Assembly (NCBI GenBank): GCA_004353515.1
Contig: SMNZ01000005.1
Span: forward strand, 62,001 to 126,000
Reading direction: 5' to 3'
DNA: 64,000 nucleotides
From: Alteromonadaceae bacterium M269
GTDB taxonomy: Bacteria > Pseudomonadota > Gammaproteobacteria > Enterobacterales > Alteromonadaceae
Shown here: positions 52,575 to 62,476 of the stretch, piece by piece
Position numbering within the stretch: the first letter of the stretch is position 1
Layout: each line of letters opens with the position of its first letter
The notes under the pieces: generated by a model
What the model was told of the DNA's origin: nothing
Seen by the model: the letters and a program-made list of their open reading frames with translations, nothing else
Databases searched by the model: none
Program-made: the position numbers and the translations under genes

Positions 52575-54419
52575 TCAATTTATAGCAGTTTTACTCTCTT
52601 CACCTGTCCTTTCAGTTACAGTATTAATGACTAGGTTCAACTTCTCTCTATCAACAGGCTTCGTTAAATAATCATCCATGCCTGCTGCTTTAGCGGCTTC
52701 TATGTCTTTATCGAAGGCGTTGGCGGTTATCGCTATTACAGGGGTATTGAGTTTCAATGTTTCTCTGATTTCTCTAGTGGCTTGAAGGCCATCCATATTA
52801 GGCATATTGATGTCCATCAGTATCAAGTCGTAGTCTGTATCTTTGATTTTCTCTAATGCTTTTATACCGTCTTTGGCGTTGTCGACTTTGTGGCCTTCGA
52901 CTGTGAGCATATGACTGATAATTTCAGCGTTTATTTCGTTATCTTCTGCCAGCAGGATGCGTAGACTGATAGCTGTTTTATGCGATAGTTTGGGAGGTGT
53001 TTGTCTAGCTGTTTCTGTATCCACTTTGTATAGGGGGAGCTTGACAGTAAATATGCTGCCTTTGTTGATTTCGCTCGAGAGAGAAATAGTTCCTCCCATA
53101 AGTTCTGTTAATTGTTGCGTTATTGCTAGCCCTAAACCACTGCCGTCGTAACGACGATTAATATTGTTATCAGCTTGATTGAATCGCTTAAAGATTTCTT
53201 CCTGATTTTCTGGCTCTATGCCTATCCCGGTATCTGCAACTATTAACGTTAGTTCGAAGTGCCCTTTATTGACTGAGAATAAGGTGGTGATGGTGACTTT
53301 GCCTGAATGCGTGAATTTAATGGCATTTCCAGCCAGATTATTAATGACTTGCCGAACTTTTGTGGCGTCGGTTTTCACTCTTGGTGGCATTGGGCTATTA
53401 CAAATATGTTCAAACTCGAGCCCCTTTTCATCGCAGCACAAGGATAGAGGTAACAAGGTAGCGTTTATTAGCGAGCCAATGTCTGTTTCTTCTAGGTTGA
53501 CGTCGAGTTTGTTTTCTTCGATTTTAGCTAGCTCAAGAATGTCATTGATCAAACTGAGTAAGTGTTGTCCGGAATCTAAAGCTTTGCTTAAGTACTGATT
53601 GCGTTTTTCTTGATGAGCTTCGTCTTGTGCCAGTTGCACCATTCCAAAAATCCCATTCAGTGGTGTTCTCAACTCATGGCTCATGGTTGCAAGAAATTTT
53701 GTTTTGGCGTCATTGGCAATGTTAGCTTGTTGTTTAGCTGCCAGAGCTTGCTTACGCTCTTCATCAAGCTTATCTAAGGTAACGAGAATTTGCCTTTCCA
53801 TGGGACGAAATATGAAAAGAAGCTCTAAGACGAGTATCAATAATGCTAACAGCCAGATAGAAAGCTCAAGTTTGCTGAGAATATCGACTCGGTCTCTGGC
53901 CTCCTCTTCTATCGTCAAAACAACACGATTTAAATCTCTTAATAAAGGTTCAGTAAAAGATGGTTCGAACAGATCGGATTGACTGGTAGACAGCTGCTTT
54001 TGTTGAGTAAGACTTTTTGCTGCATGTATATAGTTGTTAATTCGCACCTCGAGGTTGGGGTTCCCTTGACTAAATAGAGCATCAACCTCGCCAGACAATA
54101 AACTACCGTTTGTACCCTTCATTAAGTCGCTGAAGTTTTCCGCAAAGAGTGCTGTTGTCTCTCTCAGATTTGAGATTAGCTCTAATCGATTAGACTCTAT
54201 TGGCTCATTTTGTATTCGATGACCATAAAGCGCGATTTTTTGAGACAACATCCGTTGTTGACCAGCCACATTGATCGTTTGGGCATCGTATTCTTGGTCC
54301 TGTATGGCACGTTGTATGATGTAAGTCGCGAAAGTAATTAAAAAGAAGACGACGGAAAGTGCTGCTATATACCTGATCCTGATATTTCGCTGGAGTTTTT
54401 GATGTTCGTCCACGAGCAT
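52575..54419 (-). CDS. Hybrid sensor histidine kinase/response regulator
   Basis: A 614-residue inner-membrane protein. TM1 at ~15-35, a periplasmic PilJ/type IV pili-like sensor domain (INVAGQQRMLSQKIALYG), TM2 at ~183-205, then HisKA with His in MSHELRTPLNG, HATPase with ADTGIGIEPE and YDGSGLGLAI, and a C-terminal receiver (LAEDNEINAEI; Asp in LMDINMPNMDG; Lys in LTKPV). The output partner is not in the window. No specific signal is known. Confidence 0.93.
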   Translation of the reverse strand: MLVDEHQKLQRNIRIRYIAALSVVFFLITFATYIIQRAIQDQEYDAQTINVAGQQRMLSQKIALYGHRIQNEPIESNRLELISNLRETTALFAENFSDLMKGTNGSLLSGEVDALFSQGNPNLEVRINNYIHAAKSLTQQKQLSTSQSDLFEPSFTEPLLRDLNRVVLTIEEEARDRVDILSKLELSIWLLALLILVLELLFIFRPMERQILVTLDKLDEERKQALAAKQQANIANDAKTKFLATMSHELRTPLNGIFGMVQLAQDEAHQEKRNQYLSKALDSGQHLLSLINDILELAKIEENKLDVNLEETDIGSLINATLLPLSLCCDEKGLEFEHICNSPMPPRVKTDATKVRQVINNLAGNAIKFTHSGKVTITTLFSVNKGHFELTLIVADTGIGIEPENQEEIFKRFNQADNNINRRYDGSGLGLAITQQLTELMGGTISLSSEINKGSIFTVKLPLYKVDTETARQTPPKLSHKTAISLRILLAEDNEINAEIISHMLTVEGHKVDNAKDGIKALEKIKDTDYDLILMDINMPNMDGLQATREIRETLKLNTPVIAITANAFDKDIEAAKAAGMDDYLTKPVDREKLNLVINTVTERTGEESKTAIN

Positions 54420-54628
54420 CCCTTTTTGATTGATATAGGGTGTTTTTATTTTTTGGTTCTATACGGCAAATATCTTGAATTTGGTCACAATATAAATTCA
54501 GTCTAGTCTAGTTTTGATTGTTTTGTGTTCAATAAAGCAAAGTTTGTTGCTTGGTCTCTTTTAGTTTTCGGACATTTCATCGTTGTTTTCAGAAGCTATG
54601 GAAATGAGGATGGAAGTTGTTACTATGA

Positions 54629-55252
54629 GCAGAATCTTCTATTAAATTTAGGTGTAAGCCAATTTATGAAAAAGTCAGCTATTCAGAGGCCCCCAAACAA
54701 ACTCAACTCATCTATGATGATATATGCCTAAGCCTCAATATAGAGAATAAAGAGCGCATACCCAATTGGGCGAGCTATGTTGGAGGTTCACCGGAAGTTC
54801 TTTCGAATACATGGCAGCTAATCAAAGCTGGCGTTATTAACAACCCTCTTTCCCCTATCATGAAAGAGCTGATCATGGTGGCGATTGCGACATTAAGCCG
54901 CAGCCCGTATTGTCAAACTGTTCATAGCTATAATGCGATAAAGCTAACAAACCTAACCTACGCTGAACTTAAAGAAATCATTGAAGGGACCTCTCAAGCA
55001 CTGCTACCTGACGCTTATTACGCAGCCGTTCAAGCAGCTAAAGATTTTTGTCAGTCGGACTGTTTACACAATGAAGAGGTTGTCGCACGTCTTCAAGAAA
55101 GTGGTTTCGAAGAGTCTGATATTGCTCACTTGATACATTTGGTCACGGTGTCTGTTTTCGTTAGTAATTTTACGAGGATCATGAATTTACCTATCGAAGA
55201 AGGTATTGAAGCACACGTTGATAAATCGGAACAAAAATTCTTTTGTTTTTAA
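54629..55252 (+). pseudogene. AhpD/carboxymuconolactone-decarboxylase-like gene with 5' frameshift
   Basis: The frame open from 54629 to 55252 encodes an AhpD-like protein: SEAPKQTQLIYDDI, NWASYVGGSPEVLSNTWQLI, then MKELIMVAIATLSRSPYCQTVHS with one of the usual CxxC Cys replaced (SPYCQTVH). No ATG, GTG or TTG occurs in this frame before 54860, in the middle of the domain. One extra A in the AAAAA run at 54669-54673 would join the ATG at 54666 to the frame and give MKKVSYSEAPKQT. Either a 1-bp loss, a sequencing error or rare frameshifting. A short protein from 54860 is the other reading. Confidence 0.6.
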
Positions 55253-55295
55253 CCCCATAAGCTAACTTTTCTAGATTAATCATAGTAAGAACTTT

Positions 55296-55358
55296 AAACC
55301 TATTGACAATCGGTTTTTGTGAACTAGAATTAAAACCTACGCATAATCGGTTTTAGTG
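55296..55358 (+). promoter_or_regulatory. czc promoter with two tandem palindromic operators
   Basis: Two 26-bp copies at 55296-55321 and 55333-55358 read AAACCTA-N6-ATCGGTTTT-N-GTG (about 80% identical). Each is a palindrome AAACC-N11-GGTTT. The first contains TTGACA (55303-55308), and TAGAAT lies 16 bp further (55325-55330), a good sigma-70 promoter. The operators thus surround the promoter of czcCBA, and the regulator is not adjacent. Confidence 0.7.
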
Positions 55359-55413
55359 CCGAAGCAAAATGCGCCATTTCACCTATTTTCTACTTGTCTA
55401 AGGATAATGTGGT

Positions 55414-56706
55414 ATGTCCTATCGAAAAAGTAAGCACAAAAAACCGATTGTTTATCGGCTTTTTATCACGCTTAATTTTGCTCTTCTAAGCTTGATTGCT
55501 TTCAGCGGCGCTAGTGTTGCACAACAAGCCTTGTCCCTAGAACAAGCGATTAACCTTACTTTAGAACAACACCCTAAATTAAAGCGTTATATTCATCAAA
55601 GCAATGCCAATAAAGGCTTGATTAAACAAGCAGGAGTAGGAACTCCTTTAATCATCAACGCTGAGCTGGAAGATGCGTTTGGTACAGGTAGTCGTTCGGG
55701 TGTTAGCAGTCTGGAATCTACATTGAGTGTTTCATGGTTGTTGGAGCAGAAGCGCCTTGACGCTCAGGTGAAGGTAGCTGGTGATAAAGCTGCTGAGACT
55801 GACGTTAGTCGGGATATCGAAGTGCTCGATCTAGCGGCAGAAACAGCACGACTATACATCACGTTACTATCGCAACAAGAGCAGTTAAAACTGGCAAAGC
55901 TAGCGACGCAACAGAACAAAGATGTATTGAAAGATCTCACCAGGCGTGTCAGTGCAGGGCAACTCAGTCAAATTGATCAATTGCGTGCCCAAGCTGAGCT
56001 GCATAAGAAGGAACTTGTTGTTGAGGATTTGCTGCATGAAATCGAGGCTACTAAATCGCAATTGGCTGCTCAATGGCAGCAGTCCAATCAAGCTCTAAAT
56101 GATGATTTTGTTGCCACAGATTCCTTATTAAATATCCCTAGTATTCGGAGTTTAGAGAATGCTTATGAGGAACTCCGCAATAGTCCTGTGTTACAAAAGT
56201 TTGCGACTAGACAACGTGTAGCTCAATCAGAAATTGCACTGGCTAAGGCAACAGAAAAGCCCGCTTGGCGAATAAGCTCGGGAGTTCGGCGCAATGAATC
56301 TGTTGATGATTTTTCTTTTGTCGCCGGAATTACTATTCCGTTCGGTGCTACTGATCGCAACCAAGGGAAAATTGCAGCCCTAACCTCCCAACAACAAGAA
56401 CAGCAAGTTTTGGCCGATGCGTGGCAGCGGCAAGCTTCTACGCGGCTGCTTGTGTTGACTCACAAACTTAAGCACAGCCAGCATGTTATCGAAAACCTTA
56501 CCAATGAAGTGCTGCCCATTTTAGAGCAGGCGAACACTTTGGCGGCAGATGCTTACAAGAAAGGCAGCTATAGCTTAACTGATTGGTTTTCGGTCCAGCA
56601 GGAGCAACTTCTTGCACAGTCGGAGCTAATTGAGGCTTACACCAATATTCATTTAAACAATGTTGAACTTGAGCGTTTAACGGGCGCTTCGTTGACGTCT
56701 AAGTAA
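55414..56706 (+). CDS. czcC: Outer-membrane factor of a heavy-metal efflux system (CzcC-like)
   Basis: A 430-residue TolC-family outer-membrane channel with an N-terminal signal (RLFITLNFALLSLIAFSGASVAQ). Two long helical repeats, each starting near LSLEQAINLTLEQHP and the second after residue ~210. It is followed 11 bp later by the adaptor and then by the pump. Confidence 0.87.
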   Translation: MSYRKSKHKKPIVYRLFITLNFALLSLIAFSGASVAQQALSLEQAINLTLEQHPKLKRYIHQSNANKGLIKQAGVGTPLIINAELEDAFGTGSRSGVSSLESTLSVSWLLEQKRLDAQVKVAGDKAAETDVSRDIEVLDLAAETARLYITLLSQQEQLKLAKLATQQNKDVLKDLTRRVSAGQLSQIDQLRAQAELHKKELVVEDLLHEIEATKSQLAAQWQQSNQALNDDFVATDSLLNIPSIRSLENAYEELRNSPVLQKFATRQRVAQSEIALAKATEKPAWRISSGVRRNESVDDFSFVAGITIPFGATDRNQGKIAALTSQQQEQQVLADAWQRQASTRLLVLTHKLKHSQHVIENLTNEVLPILEQANTLAADAYKKGSYSLTDWFSVQQEQLLAQSELIEAYTNIHLNNVELERLTGASLTSK

Positions 56707-56717
56707 GAGAGGTTGCT

Positions 56718-57947
56718 ATGAAATTACCTTCTATCCATATGTTTTTATTTATATTTCTCGTCACTTTAAGTCATGGGCAGCTTGCATTAGCAAGGGAAGC
56801 TAATAGTGATATGGCGGAGGAAATAGAGAAAGGCCCAAACAACGGGCGCCTTTTGAGGCAGGATGATTTTGCCCTTGAGTTAGCCATTTTTGAGGAAGAT
56901 ACGCCACCTGAGTTCAGAGTATTTATCACTCAAGGAGAGCAACCTGTCGACGCCAATGAGGTTTTGGTTAATGTAAAGCTCACTCGGTTAGGCAATGTGA
57001 TTGATGATATTAACTTCTATCCTGAGAATCATTATTTACGAGGTGATATGGAAATCTATGAGCCCCACTCTTTTGTTGTTTCTGTTCATGCTGAATATCA
57101 AGGAAGACAGTATCAATGGGAATATGACAACTTTGAAGGACGAACAAAGATAAGTGATCAAATGGCGACAGCGATAGAGCTGAATACAGCGACTATTGGC
57201 CCAAAAACATTTGATGAGTCGTTAAAGGTGTATGGAAAGATCCGCTTGGCTCCTAATGCCATGCGTCATGTCAGCGCGCGTTTTGATGGCCAAGTTCGAC
57301 AGCTGCATGCGACCTTTGGTCAGCGCGTTGAAAAGGGACAATTGCTGATTACGGTGGAGAGTAATGAAAGCTTGCAAACTCATAAAATATTCGCGCCAAT
57401 TACGGGTGTTATTACCGAACAAAATACCGCTACGGGTGAACAAACTCAGGGTAAGTCTTTATTAACTATCATTGACCCAAATCAGCTTATGGCTGAACTG
57501 GCAGTGTTTCCTTCCGATATACACAAGGTCAGCTTAGGTGCTCCTGTCGTGATTTCAGTGCCAGGCAGTGAGCAGGTTATCGAAACAAAAATCTCCGATA
57601 GCTTAGTTACAGTTAATGCCAACCAATCCAAAGTGTTACTAGCCAAGATCGATAATAGTGACGGGTATTTCAACCCAGGTCAGTTTGTGGTGGCGAATAT
57701 TGCACTTGGCTCCTATCAAGTGCCGTTAGCTATAGAGAGTGAAGCGCTACAGAGCTTTAGAGATTTTACCGTAGCTTACGCTAAAGTGGGTGAAGAGTAC
57801 GAAGTACGTATGCTGGAACTGGGGAGGCAAGTCGACGGCTGGGTTGAAATCTTAGGAGGGATTAAATCTGGTACTGAGTATGTCAATAAAAACAGCTACT
57901 TAATCAAAGCTGATATCGAAAAGTCGGGCGCTTCGCACGATCACTAG
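56718..57947 (+). CDS. czcB: Periplasmic adaptor of heavy-metal RND efflux (CzcB-like)
   Basis: A 409-residue membrane-fusion protein. Signal at 1-26, then the CzcB-type N-terminal domain (GPNNGRLLRQDDFALELAIFE, in parts) and the barrel-sandwich/lipoyl part with VRQLHATFGQRVEKGQ and APITGVITEQNTATGEQ. C-terminus is acidic/His (SGASHDH), possibly metal-binding. 12 bp before czcA. Confidence 0.88.
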   Translation: MKLPSIHMFLFIFLVTLSHGQLALAREANSDMAEEIEKGPNNGRLLRQDDFALELAIFEEDTPPEFRVFITQGEQPVDANEVLVNVKLTRLGNVIDDINFYPENHYLRGDMEIYEPHSFVVSVHAEYQGRQYQWEYDNFEGRTKISDQMATAIELNTATIGPKTFDESLKVYGKIRLAPNAMRHVSARFDGQVRQLHATFGQRVEKGQLLITVESNESLQTHKIFAPITGVITEQNTATGEQTQGKSLLTIIDPNQLMAELAVFPSDIHKVSLGAPVVISVPGSEQVIETKISDSLVTVNANQSKVLLAKIDNSDGYFNPGQFVVANIALGSYQVPLAIESEALQSFRDFTVAYAKVGEEYEVRMLELGRQVDGWVEILGGIKSGTEYVNKNSYLIKADIEKSGASHDH

Positions 57948-57959
57948 GGACGAATCAGT

Positions 57960-60900
57960 ATGTTAGAAGCTATTTTAAAGTTTTCCATCGAACGCAGTAA
58001 GTTGATATTGGTTTTAGTGCTGGCTGTTGGCGTTCTGGGGATTTGGAATTTTACAAAACTCCCGATAGACGCAGTGCCTGACATCACTAATGTTCAAGTT
58101 GTAATTAACACCGAAGCTTCGGGTTATACACCTCTTGAAATCGAGCAAAGAGTCACTTATCCCTTAGAGACGGCATTGGCAGGCTTGCCCAACTTAGTGA
58201 ATACACGATCTGTATCGCGTTATGGTTTGTCACAAGCTGTGGCCATCTTTACCGATGATACGGATATCTATTTTGCTCGTCAGTTGGTCAGTGAGCGATT
58301 AACTGCAGCCAAATCAGACTTACCGAAAGGGCTTGAACCTGAGCTAGGGCCTATATCTACAGGTTTAGGCGAGATCTTTATGTTTACCGTTGATGTCGAC
58401 GCTGGCGCAACTCATGAAGATGGCAGTGCAATTACACCGACAGATTTGCGAACAGTCCACGATTGGATCATAAGACCTCAGCTTATGCAGGTTGAAGGTG
58501 TGGTTGAAGTGAATCCCAACGGTGGCTTTAAACGCGAGATCTTGATAGCAATTGAGCCTGTGAAGTTGCTAGCACATGGTTTGAATCAGCAAGATGTTGT
58601 TCGTGCTATTGGGCAATATAACCAAAATCAAGGCGCTGGGTTTATTGAGCGTAGCGGTGCTCAGTGGCTAGTTCGTATTCCAGGACAGATATCGGATATC
58701 AATGACTTCGCCAACGTGCCTGTGGCGACACTAAATGGTCAAGTCATACATATCCGAGATGTAGCGCAAGTTACCGAAGGAAAAGAGCTGCGCTCAGGTG
58801 CTGCGACCCAGAACGGTCGTGAAGTAGTGATGAGTACCGTTTTTATGCTGATTGGTGAGAACAGTCAGAAAGTCGCTAAAGCCGTCGGTGAAAAGCTGGT
58901 GGAAATTAATAAAAGCTTACCTCAAGGCATAGTGGCAACGCCTGTTTATGATCGAACGACCTTAGTTGATAAAACATTAGAGACAGTGAAGACAAACCTG
59001 ATCGAAGGTGCTGTTTTTGTCATTGTTATTTTGTTCTTATTGCTAGGTAATTTTCGTGCTGCATTGTTAACGGCTGCTGTGATCCCTGTTGCCATGCTGA
59101 TGACGGTGACTGGTATGGTTCAGGCAGGCGTTAGTGCAAATCTTATGAGTTTAGGTGCGTTGGACTTCGGGCTATTGGTGGATGGTGCCATCATTATTGT
59201 TGAAAACTGCATGCGCCGACTTGGTCATGCTACTCAAGAGCAAAACGACCGCACTTTAAACGTTAAAGCTCGATTGATTCTTGTCTTTGATGCAACGCGT
59301 GAGGTCATTCGCCCTGCACTCTTTGGTGTGTTTATTATTACCGCTGTTTACCTACCTATATTCGCGTTGTCGGGTGTTGAAGGAAAAATGTTCCATCCCA
59401 TGGCAATTACGGTAGTTATTGCTTTAGCAAGTGCCATGCTGCTTTCGGTAACTCTGGTTCCAGCGGCTATTGCCTTGATGTTCAAGAAGCCAGTTGTTGA
59501 GAAAGAAAACATTATTTTAAAAGGTAGTGTAAGCCTATATCGCCCAATTTTGGGGTTTGTGATTAAAGCGAGATGGCTGATTGTGCTTAGTGCTATTTCA
59601 TTGGTTGTTGGTTCAGGTTTTATGGCGACGAAACTGGGTAGCGAGTTTGTGCCGAATTTGGATGAGGGCGATATTGCTATGCACGCTTTACGCATTCCAG
59701 GAACTTCTCTCAGTCAGTCGATAGAAATGCAGCGCGTTCTTGAAGAAAACATTGTCAAAATGCCGGAAGTAGAGCGTGTATTTGCCAAAATTGGCACACC
59801 TGATGTAGCGACAGATCCTATGCCGCCAAGTGTTGCCGATAACTTCATTATGCTTAAACCGAGAGATCAATGGCCGGACCCAGATAAGCCTAAACAGCAA
59901 GTGGTTGATGAGCTAGCCACCATAGTGAACGAGATCCCAGGTAATCGATACGAGTTTTTACAGCCGATACAAATGCGTTTTAACGAGTTGCTTGCAGGTG
60001 TGCGTTCTGAGTTGGCCATTAAAGTATTTGGTGATGACTTTGAAACTCTTGCCAGTATCGGAGAACAGATTGGTGCTGCCATAGCCGATGTCGAAGGTGT
60101 GGCTGACATCTCAGTTGAGCAGACTAAAGGATTGCCTATTTTAACCATAGTTCCTAATGATGAGCGATTGGCACTTTATGGTTTGAGTAAAGCGAATTTG
60201 CAACGCCAGATTGCCTTAGCTATGGGGGGTGAGGTTGCGGGCAAGTATTATCAAGGTGACCGTCGTTTTGACATTGTTGTTAGGTTGCCTGAGTCGCAAC
60301 GCAGTGATGCTGACAACCTGAATCAGTTACCTATTCACCTCGACAATGGCAGTTATATACCGTTGCAAGAGGTTGCTCGAATTGAACTCATTGCTGGTGC
60401 TAATCAGGTTAATCGCGAAAACGGTAAACGTAGAGTTGTTGTTACTGCCAATGTGAGAGGGCGAGATCTTGGTAGTTTTGTGGCTGACATCCAACAGAAT
60501 GTCAGTAATGAAATCGAGCTACCGGCTGGCTATTGGCTGGAATATGGTGGCACTTATCAGAAGCTCCAATCCGCATCGGAAAGATTAAGTATCGTTGTAC
60601 CTGCGACTTTGGTTCTTATCATGGGTTTGTTGCTGCTTGCTTTAGGTTCGTTCAAAGATTCTATGATTATTTTTACTGGCGTGCCTTTGGCGCTGACTGG
60701 CGGTATTTTCGCACTATGGTTGCGCGGTATTCCTTTTTCGATTTCCGCTGCAGTTGGTTTTATTGCACTATCTGGAATTGCCATTCTCAATGGGTTAGTG
60801 ATGGTGTCTTTTATTCGTAGACTACGTGCTGACAATTTGCCATTAGAGCAAGCAATTGTGCAAGGTGCATTGGTTCGACTACGCCCAGTACTAACGACGG

Positions 60901-61112
60901 CTCTAGTAGCTTCTCTAGGGTTTATCCCTATGGCTGTGAATACCGGAATTGGTTCAGAAGTTCAGCGACCTTTGGCTACCGTTGTTATCGGTGGTGTGAT
61001 TTCGTCGACGATTTTGACGCTTTTTGTTTTACCGGCGCTTTATCGTTTATTGCATGGCGCTAAAGAAAAAGCGGGTGATTTATCGCTGAAAGAAGCCCAC
61101 GAATTGAGTTGA
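57960..61112 (+). CDS. czcA: Heavy-metal efflux RND pump (CzcA/CusA family)
   Basis: A 1050-residue inner-membrane antiporter with 12 predicted transmembrane helices and two large periplasmic loops. The HME family proton-relay motif is in LDFGLLVDGAIIIVENC (DFG..DG..VEN), favouring divalent Zn/Co/Cd over Cu/Ag. FIALSGIAILNGLVMVSF is the second-half landmark. Metal specificity remains a guess. The operon probably responds to a metal through the tandem operators. Confidence 0.93.
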   Translation: MLEAILKFSIERSKLILVLVLAVGVLGIWNFTKLPIDAVPDITNVQVVINTEASGYTPLEIEQRVTYPLETALAGLPNLVNTRSVSRYGLSQAVAIFTDDTDIYFARQLVSERLTAAKSDLPKGLEPELGPISTGLGEIFMFTVDVDAGATHEDGSAITPTDLRTVHDWIIRPQLMQVEGVVEVNPNGGFKREILIAIEPVKLLAHGLNQQDVVRAIGQYNQNQGAGFIERSGAQWLVRIPGQISDINDFANVPVATLNGQVIHIRDVAQVTEGKELRSGAATQNGREVVMSTVFMLIGENSQKVAKAVGEKLVEINKSLPQGIVATPVYDRTTLVDKTLETVKTNLIEGAVFVIVILFLLLGNFRAALLTAAVIPVAMLMTVTGMVQAGVSANLMSLGALDFGLLVDGAIIIVENCMRRLGHATQEQNDRTLNVKARLILVFDATREVIRPALFGVFIITAVYLPIFALSGVEGKMFHPMAITVVIALASAMLLSVTLVPAAIALMFKKPVVEKENIILKGSVSLYRPILGFVIKARWLIVLSAISLVVGSGFMATKLGSEFVPNLDEGDIAMHALRIPGTSLSQSIEMQRVLEENIVKMPEVERVFAKIGTPDVATDPMPPSVADNFIMLKPRDQWPDPDKPKQQVVDELATIVNEIPGNRYEFLQPIQMRFNELLAGVRSELAIKVFGDDFETLASIGEQIGAAIADVEGVADISVEQTKGLPILTIVPNDERLALYGLSKANLQRQIALAMGGEVAGKYYQGDRRFDIVVRLPESQRSDADNLNQLPIHLDNGSYIPLQEVARIELIAGANQVNRENGKRRVVVTANVRGRDLGSFVADIQQNVSNEIELPAGYWLEYGGTYQKLQSASERLSIVVPATLVLIMGLLLLALGSFKDSMIIFTGVPLALTGGIFALWLRGIPFSISAAVGFIALSGIAILNGLVMVSFIRRLRADNLPLEQAIVQGALVRLRPVLTTALVASLGFIPMAVNTGIGSEVQRPLATVVIGGVISSTILTLFVLPALYRLLHGAKEKAGDLSLKEAHELS

Positions 61113-61122
61113 ACAATGAGTT

Positions 61123-61155
61123 GGCACTTATCTGCGGATAGATGAGATAAGTGCC
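61123..61155. terminator. Bidirectional hairpin between czcA and the GST gene
   Basis: A perfect 11-bp stem, GGCACTTATCT with AGATAAGTGCC, loop of 11 nt, between converging genes. It has no clear T run on either side. Confidence 0.65.
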
Positions 61156-61168
61156 GATATTGTCAGGA

Positions 61169-61816
61169 TTACTCGGGAATAATCTGTTGATTCATGGCTT
61201 TGTCTTTGGCTCTGTCGCTTTCGATAAGCTCTCTTATTAGAGGGCGATTAAGCGTACGCTCTTGATAAGCGACTAAGTGTTCGTAAGTCGATGGGTCAAG
61301 CTGTGCATTTTTTGAGAGCACGAAAAACCATGTTAGATAAGCATCAGCAGCAGTGAAGTGATCTCCAAGAAGATAAGGTTTGTCGGATAGATGTTTATTG
61401 AGTACTTCAAAGCGCAAAGGTGCTAAGTCTCTGACACGATCTTTGACCTCATCCGTTGCCTCTGGATAAAACACCACGCGGAAGATCTGTTTGTGTAATT
61501 CTGTCGCGCAAAACGCAACCCAGCGGGCCATTTGGTAAAACTCTGGACTTGAAGGAGAAATATGGAAATTGGGATCCTTCGATTGTGATTGGAGCCATAA
61601 AATCGTGGTCGATGTTTCTGTGATGATCTCATTGTTGTCCAACTTTAATGTTGAGACCTGACCCAAAGGGTTAACATCGTAAAGAGAACCTCCGTTTTCT
61701 AATTCTTTGGTGCGAAGGTTTAAATACTCAATGTTCAAAGGAACGTTACCTTCAGCAGCGGCTATCCTAGCCGCAAGAGAGCATGTGAGTGGTGCGTGAT
61801 AGAGTGTCGCTGTCAT
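61169..61816 (-). CDS. Glutathione S-transferase family protein
   Basis: A 215-residue GST. Start at 61816, after AAGGAG, rather than an upstream GTG. N-terminal thioredoxin-like domain with TLYHAPLTCSLAARIAA (Ser/Cys at the glutathione site), NPLGQVSTL and ETSTTILWL; helical C-terminal domain with LLGDHFTAADAYLTWF. Resembles beta-class bacterial GSTs. Follows the isochorismatase-like gene on the same strand, 26 bp apart. Confidence 0.9.
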   Translation of the reverse strand: MTATLYHAPLTCSLAARIAAAEGNVPLNIEYLNLRTKELENGGSLYDVNPLGQVSTLKLDNNEIITETSTTILWLQSQSKDPNFHISPSSPEFYQMARWVAFCATELHKQIFRVVFYPEATDEVKDRVRDLAPLRFEVLNKHLSDKPYLLGDHFTAADAYLTWFFVLSKNAQLDPSTYEHLVAYQERTLNRPLIRELIESDRAKDKAMNQQIIPE

Positions 61817-61842
61817 ATCTTTAATACTCCTTACATTTGCGG

Positions 61843-62388
61843 CTAGTTTAGCCATTCTTGAGTTGTTGTAATATCGGCATAAGCGAAGCTCAATGCTGAC
61901 ATGTAAGCTGAGTGCACTTGTGATGCTGGTATTGTCTCACCATTGAAGTCAAGATCGCGAGATGCACAAGCATCTTCAACAACAGTGACTTGATAGCCAA
62001 AGTCTGAAGCGGCTCTTGCAGCTGCGTCAATGCACATATGACTCATGGCCCCGATGAAAGTGATCTGTGTGATACCGTTTTCATCCAGTATGCTTTTTAA
62101 CTGAGTGTCTTTAAAGGCATTGACGTAGTGTTTTAGAACAGTCAACTCACCATCTTCTGGAGAGACACTTTCGTGAATTTGGGCGCCGTAGGTATTGGGT
62201 TTAAAGAAAGGTGCTTCATCAGATTGAAATTCATGGTGGACGTGCACCACTAAATCACCTTTGCTACGTGTTTCAGCTAATACTTTGGAGGTATTCGTTG
62301 TTGCTGCATCAATGTTATGCAACGTCCAATCTCCACCGGGGTAATAATCGTTTTGTAGATCGATAACAACAAGCGCATGTTTACTCAT
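61843..62388 (-). CDS. Isochorismatase-like cysteine hydrolase
   Basis: A 181-residue cysteine hydrolase. The triad is Asp in VVIDLQNDY, Lys in VLKHYVNAF and Cys in GAMSHMCIDAAA. No amide substrate can be named. Divergent from the GlxA-like regulator, which likely controls it and the GST (inference). Confidence 0.9.
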   Translation of the reverse strand: MSKHALVVIDLQNDYYPGGDWTLHNIDAATTNTSKVLAETRSKGDLVVHVHHEFQSDEAPFFKPNTYGAQIHESVSPEDGELTVLKHYVNAFKDTQLKSILDENGITQITFIGAMSHMCIDAAARAASDFGYQVTVVEDACASRDLDFNGETIPASQVHSAYMSALSFAYADITTTQEWLN

Positions 62389-62476
62389 AATTTAATCCTC
62401 TTTGTTGATGTATTGTCATTGTAGGTGGAGTAAACAAGGCGTAGGATTGGCATATGTGACATTTTTCGGGTTATAT

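Noticed and set aside
54525-54731. 68-residue ORF before the AhpD-like frame
   Set aside because: It overlaps the frame that matches AhpD homologues; its C-terminal part is just the shifted reading of that gene.
61123-61155. Small RNA or inverted-repeat element end
   Set aside because: A single short perfect hairpin between converging genes is better explained as a terminator.
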